From Bradyrhizobium sp. 1(2017) (GTDB lineage Bacteria > Pseudomonadota > Alphaproteobacteria > Rhizobiales > Xanthobacteraceae): a DNA stretch of 64,000 bases. The position numbers and the translations under genes were made by a program. The stretch spans positions 7,336,001 through 7,400,000 of the forward strand of contig NZ_CP050022.2 in assembly GCF_011602485.2 (NCBI RefSeq), read 5' to 3'. The notes below the pieces were generated by a model. It did not search any database, was not told the origin of the DNA, and saw nothing but the letters and a program-made list of their open reading frames with translations. Of the stretch, positions 44,704 through 53,214 are shown in pieces (within the stretch, counting starts at the first letter, position 1; every line of letters begins with the position of its first letter).

Positions 44704-45258
44704 ATGCTACTGACGCCTGAGGTTCTCACAGCCAACAGCGAGGTCGTCGCCTGGCTCGGCAGCCTGGATGTCTCGTTCACGCCGGACGAGGAGCCCTGGT
44801 TCACGATCGACGGCGTCGAAAACCCCAGGCAGATCGGCAACGACGGCTGCGGCGGCGCGTTTGTGCTGCTGCCGTCGCAGCATGTGCTCTACGTGTCATC
44901 GGAGGAGCGCGCCGGCATTATCGCAGAGAGTTTCGAGGCGCTGGTCCAGCTCGTCGTCGCCCGGCCCTACTGGCTCGACATCCTCAAATTTTCCGCCGGT
45001 GGCGATCTCCAGGAGATGCGGCGCGCGGCGGATGGACTGGAAGCGACACGCGAGGACGAGGACGAGATCAACGAGGCCCGCGAGGAGATTCGCAGCGCGC
45101 TCGGCCTGTCCGAGCCGAACGATCCGGTCGGCGCACTCTACGAGGCGGTGGCAGGCTCCGGCGCCATCGTACGCGCCACCGACGGCTGCCCGTTCACGAC
45201 GCTGTTCAACCGCTTCAGCATCGACAGGAAACCGATGCTGCGCAGTGCGGCGGCGTGA
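44704..45258 (+). CDS. hypothetical acidic protein
   Basis: This 184-residue protein has no family I can name with confidence; it vaguely resembles SMI1/KNR4 (SUKH)-like folds (WFTIDGVENPRQIGNDGCGGAFVLLPSQHVLYVSSEERAGI). The middle (about 105-135) is a highly charged helix, ATREDEDEINEAREEIRSAL. The start at 44704 has AAGGAG 9-10 bp upstream; an ATG 24 bp earlier is in frame but less well placed. It has no signal peptide. It stands alone between the cupin gene and the M29 aminopeptidase gene. Confidence 0.7.
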   Translation: MLLTPEVLTANSEVVAWLGSLDVSFTPDEEPWFTIDGVENPRQIGNDGCGGAFVLLPSQHVLYVSSEERAGIIAESFEALVQLVVARPYWLDILKFSAGGDLQEMRRAADGLEATREDEDEINEAREEIRSALGLSEPNDPVGALYEAVAGSGAIVRATDGCPFTTLFNRFSIDRKPMLRSAAA

Positions 45259-45290
45259 CAGGGGCTTTCAAGAGACGAGATACGGGGCCT

Positions 45291-45413
45291 TCATGGTTCG
45301 AGACGCGCCGTAAGGCGGCGCTCCTCACCATGCGGGTCAAAAATCCTGCCGCGAAACGAGACCTCATCCTGAGGAGCCCGCCAGCAGCGGGCGCTCGAAG
45401 GATGGGCCGCGAG
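45291..45413. repeat. palindromic intergenic element
   Basis: Two hairpins occur in series: tcatggttcgagacgcgccg / ggcggcgctcctcacca at 45291-45332, then ctcatcctgaggag with cccgccagcagcgggcgc at 45363-45393. The block 'atggttcgagacg ... gctcctcaccatg ... cctcatcctgaggagc' is a well-known type of Bradyrhizobium intergenic repeat. It fills the convergent gap before the aminopeptidase gene. Confidence 0.65.
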
Positions 45414-45418
45414 ACGGG

Positions 45419-46675
45419 CTACTTCGCCCACTCGCCCTTGCGAAACACCGGCACCTTGCTGCCATCGGCGAGGATGCCGTCGATATCGGTCTCGGCCGAG
45501 CCGATCATCCAGTCGATATGGATCAGGCTCTGGTTGCCGCCCTGCGCGGCGATCTGCTGCGGTGTGAGCTGCGCGCCGTTGACGAAGCATTTCGAGTAGC
45601 ACTGGCCGAGCGCGATGTGCGAGGCCGCGTTCTCGTCGAACAGCGTGTTGTAGAACAACAACCCGCTCTGCGAGATCGGCGAGGAATGCGGCACCAGCGC
45701 CACCTCGCCGAGGCGGCGCGCGCCCTCGTCGGTATCGAGCACCTTGTTCAGCACCTCTGCACCGCGCGAGGCCTTTGCGTCGACGATCTTGCCGTCCTCG
45801 AAGCGCACCGCGATGTTGTCGATCAGCGTGCCCTGATAGGACAGCGGCTTCGAGCTCACGACGTGGCCGTAGACGCGGCGGCAATGCGGCGTGGTGAAGA
45901 CCTCTTCGGTGGGGATGTTGGCGTTGCAGCTGATGCCGTTCTTGGAGAGCGAGGCGCCGCCCTCCCATTCGTGGCCGTCGGCAAGGCCGATGGTGAGATC
46001 GGTGCCCGGCCCCGAATATTGCAGTGCGCGAAAACGCTGGCCGTTGAGCCAGTTGGTGCGCTCGCGCAGCACGGCATTGTGGCTCGCCCAATTGCCCATC
46101 GCATCCTCGCGGTCGACGCGGGACGCCGCGAAAATCGCATCGGCGAGCTTGCCGATCGCGACGTCCTCGGCATCGTCAGGGAAGACCTGCTTGGCCCAGG
46201 ACGGGCTTGGATAGGCAATGATGTTCCAGTTGGTGTCGAAATTGACGATTTTTTCCAGCGCCGGCTGATAGGCCATGGAGTTGGCCTTGCTGGCGCGGGC
46301 CACCTTGGAAGGATCTTCGCCGGACAGCAGCATCGGATTGTCGCCGACGATGGCGAGCCGCGCGGTGTTGTCCGAGAATGCCTTGGCCATGCCCTCGTAG
46401 AGCCAGCCGGCAGCACGATCGAAACTGTCGTCGTGGCCGTGGCGGTAACGTGCCAGCGTCATCTCCTCGTCCGACAGGATCGGCGTCACGATGCCGGCGC
46501 CGGCCTTGTAGGCGTGCACGGCAATCCGCCGCACGAGCGGCAGCGCGATCGCAGGCGCCGTCAGAAGAAGATCCTGTCCCGGCCGCAAGCCCAGGCCCAC
46601 CTTCACCGCCACCTCGGCCAGCCGGTCGAGTTTCGCCGGATCGATGGGAGTAGCGGAATTGCGGTGATCAGTCAT
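45419..46675 (-). CDS. M29-family aminopeptidase
   Basis: This 418-residue enzyme is of the thermophilic-aminopeptidase (M29; AmpS, aminopeptidase T) family, which removes N-terminal residues using two metals. The motifs GTDLTIGLADGHEWEGG, CNANIPTEEVFTTPHCRRVYG and FLADLAE-equivalent ARRLGEVALVPHSSPI are present, with the metal Glu/His in EEVFTTPH and GEVALV, followed by LLFYNTLFDENAASHIALG. The size matches the family (about 410). Cytoplasmic peptide degradation fits the many peptide transporters in the window. It is monocistronic. Confidence 0.92.
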   Translation of the reverse strand: MTDHRNSATPIDPAKLDRLAEVAVKVGLGLRPGQDLLLTAPAIALPLVRRIAVHAYKAGAGIVTPILSDEEMTLARYRHGHDDSFDRAAGWLYEGMAKAFSDNTARLAIVGDNPMLLSGEDPSKVARASKANSMAYQPALEKIVNFDTNWNIIAYPSPSWAKQVFPDDAEDVAIGKLADAIFAASRVDREDAMGNWASHNAVLRERTNWLNGQRFRALQYSGPGTDLTIGLADGHEWEGGASLSKNGISCNANIPTEEVFTTPHCRRVYGHVVSSKPLSYQGTLIDNIAVRFEDGKIVDAKASRGAEVLNKVLDTDEGARRLGEVALVPHSSPISQSGLLFYNTLFDENAASHIALGQCYSKCFVNGAQLTPQQIAAQGGNQSLIHIDWMIGSAETDIDGILADGSKVPVFRKGEWAK

Positions 46676-46788
46676 GCGGGGCCCTCTGCCGGAAGTCTCT
46701 CATTCAATCTAAGTCTAGCATCGCGAGGCGCAAGTGCGCGAGCACCTTGCGGCACCGGGAAGATACGCAGTTTCGCGCAGATTGGTTT

Positions 46789-48150
46789 TCAACGCGTTGC
46801 CGATTTCAGCACCTTGTCGACCATGGCAAGCGCGAGGCCGAGGTAATTTTTCGGTGAGGTGAGCGCCTCGATTGTGGCACGGTCGATGCGACTCGCGACC
46901 CGGGAGTCGGAGGAGAGCGCATCTGCCAGGCTCAAGCCTTTGTCATTGGCGAGCCGGCAGGCGTCATAGACCACGTCATGCGCCTCCTGCCGCCCGATCT
47001 GCGGGGCGAGCCCCATCATGACCGCTTCGGCAACGATCAGGCCACGGCTGATGGCCAGATTGTCGTTCATCTTCGCCTCGTCCACGATGAGGCCCGCGAG
47101 CGCAAACTTCGCCTGGTGCAGCGCGCCGGCGGTCAGCACGAAGCTTTCGGGAATTGCCATCCATTCGGCGTGCCAGGGCCCGGTGGCACGCTCGAAATCC
47201 TGCACCATCGCATCCAGCATCAGGCCTGCATGCTGGCGCACCGCCTTGGACGCCGCGAGCATCAGTTCGGAGGAGATCGGATTGCGCTTCTGCGGCATTG
47301 TCGAGGAGGCGCCGCGGCCCTTGACGAACGGCTCGTAGACTTCCGCGAATTCGGTCGAGGCCATGATCATGATGTCGAGCGCGATCTTGCCGAGCGAACC
47401 GGTGACGAGCGCCAGGAAGTTCACGGCCTCGGCGAAGCCGTCGCGCGCGACGTGCCAGGTCGAGGCGGGAATGCCGAGCTTCAGTTCAGCGCACAGCGCC
47501 TCCTGGACCTCGAGCCCCTTGTCGCCGAGCGAGGCCAGCGTGCCGGCGGCGCCGGCGAACTGGCCGACCAGGACGCGGGGCTTCAATTGCACCAGACGCT
47601 CGGCATGGCGGTCGAACATCGCGAGCCAGATCGCGGTCTTGTAGCCGAACGTCACCGGCAGCGCCTGCTGAAGATGGGTGCGGCCTGCCATCGGCGTGTC
47701 GCGATAACGCTTGGACAGGTCGGCGAGGATGCGGCGAAGCTCGGCAATGTCGTTCTCGACGATCTCGAGCGCGGCCCGCAATTGCAGGACCACGGCGGTG
47801 TCCATGATGTCCTGCGTGGTGGCGCCCCAATGCACGTAGCGGCCGGCCTCGCCGCATTGCTTCACCATCTGATGCACCAGAGGGAGGATCGGATAGCCGA
47901 CGATGTCGGTCTCCTGCCGCAACAGGTCGAAATCGAGCGCGGCGACATTCGTTCGCGCCGCGATCTGGTCCGCGGCGTCCTGCGGGATCACGCCGCATCT
48001 GGCCTCCGCCTTCGCCAGCGCCACCTCGATCTCGGCATAGCGCGCCACCAGCGCGATATCGGAGAACACCTCCCGCATCGCGGGCGTGCCGAAGGCATCG
48101 CGGAAAAGCATGGAGTCGAGCACGGTGGTCGAGGCGGGAAAAGCGGGCAT
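46789..48150 (-). CDS. fumarase/aspartase-superfamily lyase (adenylosuccinate lyase/PcaB-like)
   Basis: This 453-residue lyase has the superfamily signature GRGASSTMPQKRNPISSE, the HWGATTQDIMDTA region and the MAGRTHLQQALPVTFGYKTA block with the catalytic-His position. It is closest in style to 3-carboxy-cis,cis-muconate cycloisomerase and to the adenylosuccinate-lyase-like clade of rhizobia. No protocatechuate pathway gene is adjacent, so the substrate is open. The C-terminal ADSL_C-like domain is present (about 370-450). It stands alone, divergent from the winged-helix regulator at 48554. Confidence 0.88.
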   Translation of the reverse strand: MPAFPASTTVLDSMLFRDAFGTPAMREVFSDIALVARYAEIEVALAKAEARCGVIPQDAADQIAARTNVAALDFDLLRQETDIVGYPILPLVHQMVKQCGEAGRYVHWGATTQDIMDTAVVLQLRAALEIVENDIAELRRILADLSKRYRDTPMAGRTHLQQALPVTFGYKTAIWLAMFDRHAERLVQLKPRVLVGQFAGAAGTLASLGDKGLEVQEALCAELKLGIPASTWHVARDGFAEAVNFLALVTGSLGKIALDIMIMASTEFAEVYEPFVKGRGASSTMPQKRNPISSELMLAASKAVRQHAGLMLDAMVQDFERATGPWHAEWMAIPESFVLTAGALHQAKFALAGLIVDEAKMNDNLAISRGLIVAEAVMMGLAPQIGRQEAHDVVYDACRLANDKGLSLADALSSDSRVASRIDRATIEALTSPKNYLGLALAMVDKVLKSATR

Positions 48151-48553
48151 GGGCGTTTCTTCGTGGTTGATGTGTCTTGTGTATGATGTGTCTTGGATGA
48201 AGGCAGCTTACGCAGGCCGCGCCGTTCGGCAATGGACAAAGGCACTCCCGCCGTCATTCCGGGATACGCGAAGCGCGAGCCCGGTATCCGTTGCGCGACA
48301 CCCGATGCGGACAAGCGGAGTCCCGGTTCGCGCCAAGCGGCGCGACCGGAATGGCCCGAGACAGCCCAAGGCGCCGCAATCCGGCCCAAAGCCCCGAGTT
48401 TTCGGAGGTCGCCGGCCATCCGAAAACCGCATGACTGCCATCACGCGATTGTGGTGAACCGGATCGACCGTTCGACGGACTCACAGACTTCAAGTCGAAG
48501 TCCATTTTGATTTTTTCATTGCCAGACATACTCGTGAGCCCAGAGTTTTCGAC
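48151..48553. other. 403-bp divergent intergenic region
   Basis: No gene is supported. It contains a degenerate palindromic element near 48254-48290 (gggatacgcg aag cgcgagcccggtatcc), an alternating tgtgtc/tgtatg patch at 48170-48196, and the dyad described separately at 48486-48502. A T-rich block (tttgattttttc at 48506-48517) precedes the GTG start of the regulator. A similar tttgattttt lies upstream of its paralog. Confidence 0.6.
48486..48502. promoter_or_regulatory. GACTTC-N5-GAAGTC dyad upstream of winged-helix regulator
   Basis: GACTTC (48486-48491) and GAAGTC (48497-48502) form perfect 6-bp inverted arms with a 5-bp spacer, and the centre also contains the palindrome ACTTCAAGT. It is about 52 bp upstream of the regulator's start. 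It may be an autoregulatory site; this is positional inference only. Confidence 0.4.
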
Positions 48554-50113
48554 GTGCAGTTTCTGTTCCGGGACCACCTTCTCGACACCGACCGGCGCGA
48601 GCTGAGCCGCGAACAGGTTCCCATTGCCGTGGAACCGCAGGTTTTCGACCTGGTCGTGCATCTCATGGAGAATCGCGACCGGGTGGTCAGCAAGGACGAG
48701 CTGATCGACAAGATCTGGCACGGCCGCAGCGTGTCCGAATCCACGCTGACCAGCCGGATCAACGCGGCGCGCAAGGCGGTCGGCGACAATGGCGCGAATC
48801 AGGCGCTGATCCGAACCATCGCGCGCAAGGGTTTTCGCTTCGTCGGCGACGTCGAGGCGAAGCGCGGTGCAGCGACGCCCGAACCCGGCCCCGCGGCGCA
48901 GGTGTCGCAGGCCGCACTCGCCCTGCCCGACCGGCCCGCGATCGCCGTGCTGCCCTTCACCAACATGAGCGGCGACCGCGAGCAGGATTATTTCTCGGAC
49001 GGCATCAGCGAGGACATCATCACCGCGCTGTCGAAGCTGCGCTGGTTTTTCGTCGTCGCGCGCAACTCCTCCTTCGTCTACAAAGGCCGCGCCGTGCACC
49101 TCCACGAGGTCGCCCGTGAGCTCGGCGTACGCTACGTGGTCGAAGGCAGCGTGCGGCGCAGCGGCGAGCGGCTGCGCATCTCGGCCCAGCTCAACGACGT
49201 CTCCACCGGCAGCCATCTCTGGGCCGAGCGCTACGACCGCGACCTCGCCGACATCTTCGCCGTGCAGGACGAGATCACCGAGGCGATCGTGGCCGCGATC
49301 GAGCCGCAGCTCTATGCCGCCGAAAGTTTTCGCGCCCAGCGCAAGCCGCCGGGCAGCCTGGACGCCTGGGACCTCGTGATGCGCGCCTTGTCGCATCACT
49401 GGCGCAGTACGCGCGAGGACAATGCCGCCGCGCAAGGGCTGCTGGAAAAGGCCGTTGCGATCGATCCCGCCTACGGCAAGGCGCTCGGCCTGCTCGCAAC
49501 CAGCCATATCTTCGGCGCGCATATGGGCTGGGCCGACATGCCCACGACCGTGCCGATCGCCGAACGCGCCGCACTGGCCGCCGTGGAAGCCGATCGCGAG
49601 GACGCCTGGGCCCATCACGGCCTCGCCTATACCTATCTGTTCCGTCGCCGCTTCGACGATGCGCTGGCGGAGTTCGAGCTGGCCTTGAGCCTCAATCCGA
49701 ATTTCGCGATGGCGCATGCCTTCTACGGCGTGACGCTGTGCTATGCGGGACGATGGCAGGATGGCGATGCCGCCGCGCGCCATGCGTTGCGGCTGAGCCC
49801 GCGCGATCCGCTCGCGGCGATCTATTGCGGGGTTGCGGCCTATGCCCGATTCGTCGGCCGCGACTACGAAGGCGCCATGCAGATGGCGCGCGAGTCGCTG
49901 CGGCAACGCGGCGATTTCGTCGGAGCGCATCGTGTGCTGACGGCCGCCGCCGGCATGTCCGGAAACTCGGCTCTCGCGGCGTCCGCCCTGGAAGGCCTGC
50001 GTCGTGCCCAGCCCGGCATCTCGCTCGCCTGGATCACGCGCGAACTGCCGATGCTGCGAGAGCAGGACCGCGCGCACTATCTCGAGGGATTGCGGCGCGC
50101 GGGGATGAAATAG
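48554..50113 (+). CDS. winged-helix / TolB-like / TPR regulator, copy 1
   Basis: This 519-residue soluble protein starts with an OmpR/PhoB-type DNA-binding domain (about 1-100, SRINAARKAVGDNG, RKGFRFVGDV). A TolB-N/CadC-like domain follows (about 125-245, VLPFTNMSGDREQDYFSDGISEDI, AERYDRDLADIFAVQDEI), then TPR repeats (about 285-500, AWAHHGLAYTYLFRRRFDDALAEFELALSL). Databases often call such proteins adenylate cyclase, but no cyclase catalytic domain is present. It starts with GTG and lacks an obvious Shine-Dalgarno. It is strikingly similar to the protein at 51578. Signal and targets are unknown. Confidence 0.88.
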   Translation: MQFLFRDHLLDTDRRELSREQVPIAVEPQVFDLVVHLMENRDRVVSKDELIDKIWHGRSVSESTLTSRINAARKAVGDNGANQALIRTIARKGFRFVGDVEAKRGAATPEPGPAAQVSQAALALPDRPAIAVLPFTNMSGDREQDYFSDGISEDIITALSKLRWFFVVARNSSFVYKGRAVHLHEVARELGVRYVVEGSVRRSGERLRISAQLNDVSTGSHLWAERYDRDLADIFAVQDEITEAIVAAIEPQLYAAESFRAQRKPPGSLDAWDLVMRALSHHWRSTREDNAAAQGLLEKAVAIDPAYGKALGLLATSHIFGAHMGWADMPTTVPIAERAALAAVEADREDAWAHHGLAYTYLFRRRFDDALAEFELALSLNPNFAMAHAFYGVTLCYAGRWQDGDAAARHALRLSPRDPLAAIYCGVAAYARFVGRDYEGAMQMARESLRQRGDFVGAHRVLTAAAGMSGNSALAASALEGLRRAQPGISLAWITRELPMLREQDRAHYLEGLRRAGMK

Positions 50114-50122
50114 CTCGGCTTG

Positions 50123-50135
50123 CCCTCCTGGAGGG
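50123..50135. terminator. short palindrome in 32-bp convergent gap
   Basis: CCCTCC-t-GGAGGG is a perfect palindrome between the stop codons of the regulator (plus) and the GFA gene (minus). The loop would be tight, so it is a weak terminator candidate. Confidence 0.35.
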
Positions 50136-50145
50136 TAAGTGAGCC

Positions 50146-50568
50146 CTACTCCTGCATCATCTCGCCGCTGCCGCCGAGCTCGGCGGGAAAATCCTTCAGC
50201 TTGGGCAGGCCGTCGCGCATCGGCAGCACCGTCTCGGCGTAGTTGACGTGAACGCCGGGCGAAAACGCGAGCGTGGGGATGGTGGCGGCGAAGACGTCCA
50301 CCAGACCGAACGGCGGATGGTTGGTCATGAGATGGCCGCCGCACGTCTTGCAGAATTTGCGCTGGCTGAGCGGCGTCTTGGCGAAGGTCTCGACGTTCTG
50401 GGCGCCTTCGGTGATGCGCACGGCTACCGGCTTCCACAGGCTGAAGGCGTTCACCGGCCCGCCCGACCACGACCGGCAGGAGCGGCAATGGCAGTAGCCC
50501 ATCGCCTCCGGCGCGCCCGTGACCTCGACCGTGACCGCGCCACAGAAGCAGTTTCCGACATGTTTCAT
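50146..50568 (-). CDS. GFA-family zinc protein
   Basis: This 140-residue protein belongs to the glutathione-dependent formaldehyde-activating (GFA/CENP-V) family. It has the zinc-cysteine pattern GNCFCGAVTVEV, YCHCRSCRSWSG and FCKTCGGHLMTNHP. Family members use a structural and a putative catalytic zinc; Gfa itself promotes S-hydroxymethylglutathione formation, but most members are uncharacterised. It lies just downstream of the MddA-like gene on the same strand (87 bp gap), which could link it to handling of thiols or one-carbon compounds. Confidence 0.88.
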   Translation of the reverse strand: MKHVGNCFCGAVTVEVTGAPEAMGYCHCRSCRSWSGGPVNAFSLWKPVAVRITEGAQNVETFAKTPLSQRKFCKTCGGHLMTNHPPFGLVDVFAATIPTLAFSPGVHVNYAETVLPMRDGLPKLKDFPAELGGSGEMMQE

Positions 50569-50655
50569 TGGCTTTTTCCGTTGATGCAGGATCGATATCG
50601 GACGGCGGGTGCCCGCGCGCCCTCCTTTCGGTGGACGCGCGGGGCAAGGCGAAGG

Positions 50656-51444
50656 CTATGCTGCTTTGCGCCAGGGAATAAGCATCGACACCCGCTGCTT
50701 GTATTGCCGGTACTCGTCGCCGAAGAGAGCGACGAGATCGCGTTCCTCCAGCGCGATGCCGACGAAGATGTAGAGCGTGGTCACGGCGGCGAAGAGCAGG
50801 TGCCCCGCGGTCATGACCGGTGCCGCCCAGAACGCCATGATGAAACCGAGATAGATCGGATGGCGAACGAATTTGTAGAGCAGCGGCGTCTTGAAGCGCG
50901 GCGCTTCCGCTTCCTTGCCGACCAGGTGATTGGTCACCTGGTGCAGGCCGAACAGCTCGAAATGATTGATCATGTAGGTCGAGGTGAACACCAGCACCCA
51001 GCCCGCAAAGGACAGCGTGACCACCGTCACGGCGAGATCCGGATTTTGGACCTCCCATACGACCGCCGGCAGCGGACGCCACTGCCAGAACAGGAGGAGC
51101 AATGACAGGCTCGCCAGTAGCACGTAGGTGCTGCGCTCGACGGGCTTGGGGACGAACTGCGTCCACCAGGTCTTGAAGCCCTGACGCGCCATCACGCTAT
51201 GCTGGATCGCGAACAGCGCCATCAGGAGCAGATTGATGATGACGGCCTCAAACGGCGGCGTCGCGGTTCCAGTGTCGATGGTCTTCGGGACCACGATCCC
51301 CATGACGAAGCCGATGGCGTAGAGAATGGTGACGAAAAACACGAGATATGCCGCAATTCCGTACAGAAAGGCGATGAACTTGAAAATGCGAGAGCCCGTA
51401 ATCTCCGGGGCGATGGAATGAACCTGGTGCTCAATCTGGGACAT
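50656..51444 (-). CDS. mddA: probable methanethiol S-methyltransferase (MddA), NnrU-like membrane protein
   Basis: This 262-residue protein has about six membrane segments and a C-terminal isoprenylcysteine-methyltransferase/NnrU-like cap (YKFVRHPIYLGFIMAFWAAP, IALEERDLVALFGDEYRQYKQRV). The opening FKFIAFLYGIAAYLVFFVTILYAIGF, plus AIQHSVMARQGFKTWWTQFVP and the RHP-E motif, match MddA, which converts methanethiol to dimethyl sulfide using SAM. MddA has been reported from Bradyrhizobium. The start at 51444 has CGGAGC upstream. It is divergent from the second winged-helix regulator and upstream of GFA. Name is a recognition call; an NnrU relative is the alternative. Confidence 0.78.
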   Translation of the reverse strand: MSQIEHQVHSIAPEITGSRIFKFIAFLYGIAAYLVFFVTILYAIGFVMGIVVPKTIDTGTATPPFEAVIINLLLMALFAIQHSVMARQGFKTWWTQFVPKPVERSTYVLLASLSLLLLFWQWRPLPAVVWEVQNPDLAVTVVTLSFAGWVLVFTSTYMINHFELFGLHQVTNHLVGKEAEAPRFKTPLLYKFVRHPIYLGFIMAFWAAPVMTAGHLLFAAVTTLYIFVGIALEERDLVALFGDEYRQYKQRVSMLIPWRKAA

Positions 51445-51485
51445 AAAAAGCTCCGTTGTGCCAAAACATCGACACTTCTTGGTAA

Positions 51486-51498
51486 GTGCACCCTGCAC
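51486..51498. promoter_or_regulatory. GTGCA-ccc-TGCAC dyad between mddA and regulator
   Basis: GTGCA (51486-51490) and TGCAC (51494-51498) are exact inverted arms around CCC, in the 133-bp divergent promoter. It is about 42 bp upstream of the mddA start and a candidate operator or overlapping promoter site. Confidence 0.35.
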
Positions 51499-51531
51499 CT
51501 CCGACGGGCAGAAGACTTTCGCGGACAGTTT

Positions 51532-51571
51532 ATTTTCGCCTGAGACGCCTTTGATTTTTGCTTGAGACGAC
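51532..51571. promoter_or_regulatory. two 18-bp direct repeats phased at 22 bp
   Basis: ATTTTCGCCTGAGACGCC (51532-51549) and ATTTTTGCTTGAGACGAC (51554-51571) match at 15 of 18 positions and start 22 bp apart. They end 6 bp before the GTG start of the winged-helix regulator. Direct repeats near two helical turns apart are what OmpR/PhoB-type domains usually bind, so autoregulation is plausible. Confidence 0.45.
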
Positions 51572-51577
51572 GACAAC

Positions 51578-53140
51578 GTGCGATTTCTCTTTGAAAACAA
51601 CGTGCTGGACGGGGACCTGCGGGAGCTCACCTGCGACGGCGCAGCCGTGCCCCTGCAGCCGCAAGTGTTCGATCTTCTGCTCTATCTGGTCGCGCAGCGC
51701 GCCCGAGTGGTCAGCAAGGATGACCTGATCAGCCAGATCTGGAGCGATCGAATCGTCTCAGACTCCGCCCTGAACAGCCGGATCAACGCCGCCCGCAAGG
51801 CGATCGGTGACGACGGCGCGACCCAGCGGCTGATCAAGACCATTCCGCGCAAGGGCTTTCGTTTCGTCGGCGACGTCCGGGAAGAAAGCCGGGAGAGCCT
51901 GGCAGCTTCCCCTGTACGCGCTGAAACCGCCCCTGCCCGGCCGCGCACGGTGGCGGACCGCCCGGCCATCGCGGTGCTCGCCTTCGAGAACATGAGCGGC
52001 GATCCCGAGCAGGACTATTTCGGCGACGGCATCAGCGAGGACATCCTCACCGCGCTGTCGAAACAGCGCTGGTTCATGGTGATCGCCCGCAACTCGTCCT
52101 TCACCTACAAGGGACGCGCGGTCCACATCAGGCAGATCGCCGAGGAGCTCGGCGTCCGCTACGTCGTCGAAGGCAGCGTACGCAAGACGGACAACCGGGT
52201 GCGCATCACCGCACAGCTCAACGACGCGGCGTCCGGCAGCCATCTCTGGGCCGAACGCTACGATCGAGAGCTCGTCGACGTGTTCGCCCTGCAGGACGAG
52301 ATCACCAACGCGATCGCCGCGGCAATCGAGCCGCAGATCCATGCAGCGGAGAATTTCCGCGCGAAGCGCAAGCCGCCCGCGAGCCTCGATGCATGGGACC
52401 TGCTGATGCGGGCGCTGTCGCATTACTGGCGCGTGACGCGGCAGGATCACGAGGCGGCCAGGGCGCTGCTGGAGCGCGCGATCGGGATCGATCCGAATTA
52501 TGGTCAGGCGCTGTCGGTCCTGGCAGCGAATCACATGTTCGGCGTGCATCTCGGCTGGTCCGAGCTTGCCGCGGTGGCGCCGGCCGCGGAAGCCGCCGCG
52601 CTCGCGGCGGTGCGCTGCGACCACGAGGATGCCTGGGCGCATGCCGCGCTCGGCAGCGTCTGCTTCTCGACACGCAGGCTGGCCGACGCACTGTCCGAGT
52701 TCGAGCAGGCACTGGCGCTCAACCCGAACTTTTCCCTGGCGCAGGGCTATTACGCACTGGCGCTGTCCTATGCCGGACGCGCGAAGGACTCGTTCGAGGC
52801 GGCGCAGCGGGCGATCCGGCTCTCGCCGCGCGATCCCTCGCTGGCGATCTATCACGGCATCGCCGGCTATGCGCGCTTCACCGAGCGGCACTATGACGAG
52901 GCGATCGCGCTCGCGCGCGAGGCGATCCGCCACCGCGGCGACCTCACCGGCGCCTATCGCGTTCTCGCGGTCGCCGCCGGCATGACCGGCGACGGGACGC
53001 TGGCCGAGATGGCGCTGGGTGAGCTCCGCCGCACCCAGCCCGGCATCTCGCTCCACTGGATCGCGACGCAATTACCGTGGGCCAATGACGCCGACCGCGA
53101 GCACTATCTGGAGGGATTCCGGCGGGCGGGATTGAGGTAG
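51578..53140 (+). CDS. winged-helix / TolB-like / TPR regulator, copy 2
   Basis: This 520-residue paralog of the protein at 48554 has the same order and nearly the same length: winged helix (about 1-100, SRINAARKAIGDDG), TolB-like domain (VLAFENMSGDPEQDYFGDGISEDI, AERYDRELVDVFALQDEITNA) and TPR repeats to the C-terminus (YYALALSYAGRAKDSFEAAQRAI), ending HYLEGFRRAGLR against the neighbour's HYLEGLRRAGMK. It starts with GTG. It is divergent from mddA. Its close relative 1.5 kb upstream suggests tandem duplication followed by insertion, or a duplicated control unit. Confidence 0.88.
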   Translation: MRFLFENNVLDGDLRELTCDGAAVPLQPQVFDLLLYLVAQRARVVSKDDLISQIWSDRIVSDSALNSRINAARKAIGDDGATQRLIKTIPRKGFRFVGDVREESRESLAASPVRAETAPARPRTVADRPAIAVLAFENMSGDPEQDYFGDGISEDILTALSKQRWFMVIARNSSFTYKGRAVHIRQIAEELGVRYVVEGSVRKTDNRVRITAQLNDAASGSHLWAERYDRELVDVFALQDEITNAIAAAIEPQIHAAENFRAKRKPPASLDAWDLLMRALSHYWRVTRQDHEAARALLERAIGIDPNYGQALSVLAANHMFGVHLGWSELAAVAPAAEAAALAAVRCDHEDAWAHAALGSVCFSTRRLADALSEFEQALALNPNFSLAQGYYALALSYAGRAKDSFEAAQRAIRLSPRDPSLAIYHGIAGYARFTERHYDEAIALAREAIRHRGDLTGAYRVLAVAAGMTGDGTLAEMALGELRRTQPGISLHWIATQLPWANDADREHYLEGFRRAGLR

Positions 53141-53214
53141 AGAACTCCTTCTCCCGCAAACAGGGCGAGGGCCATCGCACGCGCAGAAGGCGGATGCAGA
53201 TACGACGCGTCGTC

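Noticed and set aside
46789..48150. Firm assignment as PcaB of the protocatechuate pathway
   Set aside because: The superfamily signature is clear but no pca genes are adjacent, so the substrate is left open.
48254..51166. 970-codon minus-strand reading frame
   Set aside because: It is antisense to the winged-helix regulator and shifted relative to the GFA and MddA-like genes, with no recognisable domain.
48554..53140. Adenylate cyclase activity for the two winged-helix/TPR proteins
   Set aside because: Similarity is to the TolB-like and TPR parts of proteins named cyclase; no class III catalytic domain or metal aspartates are present.
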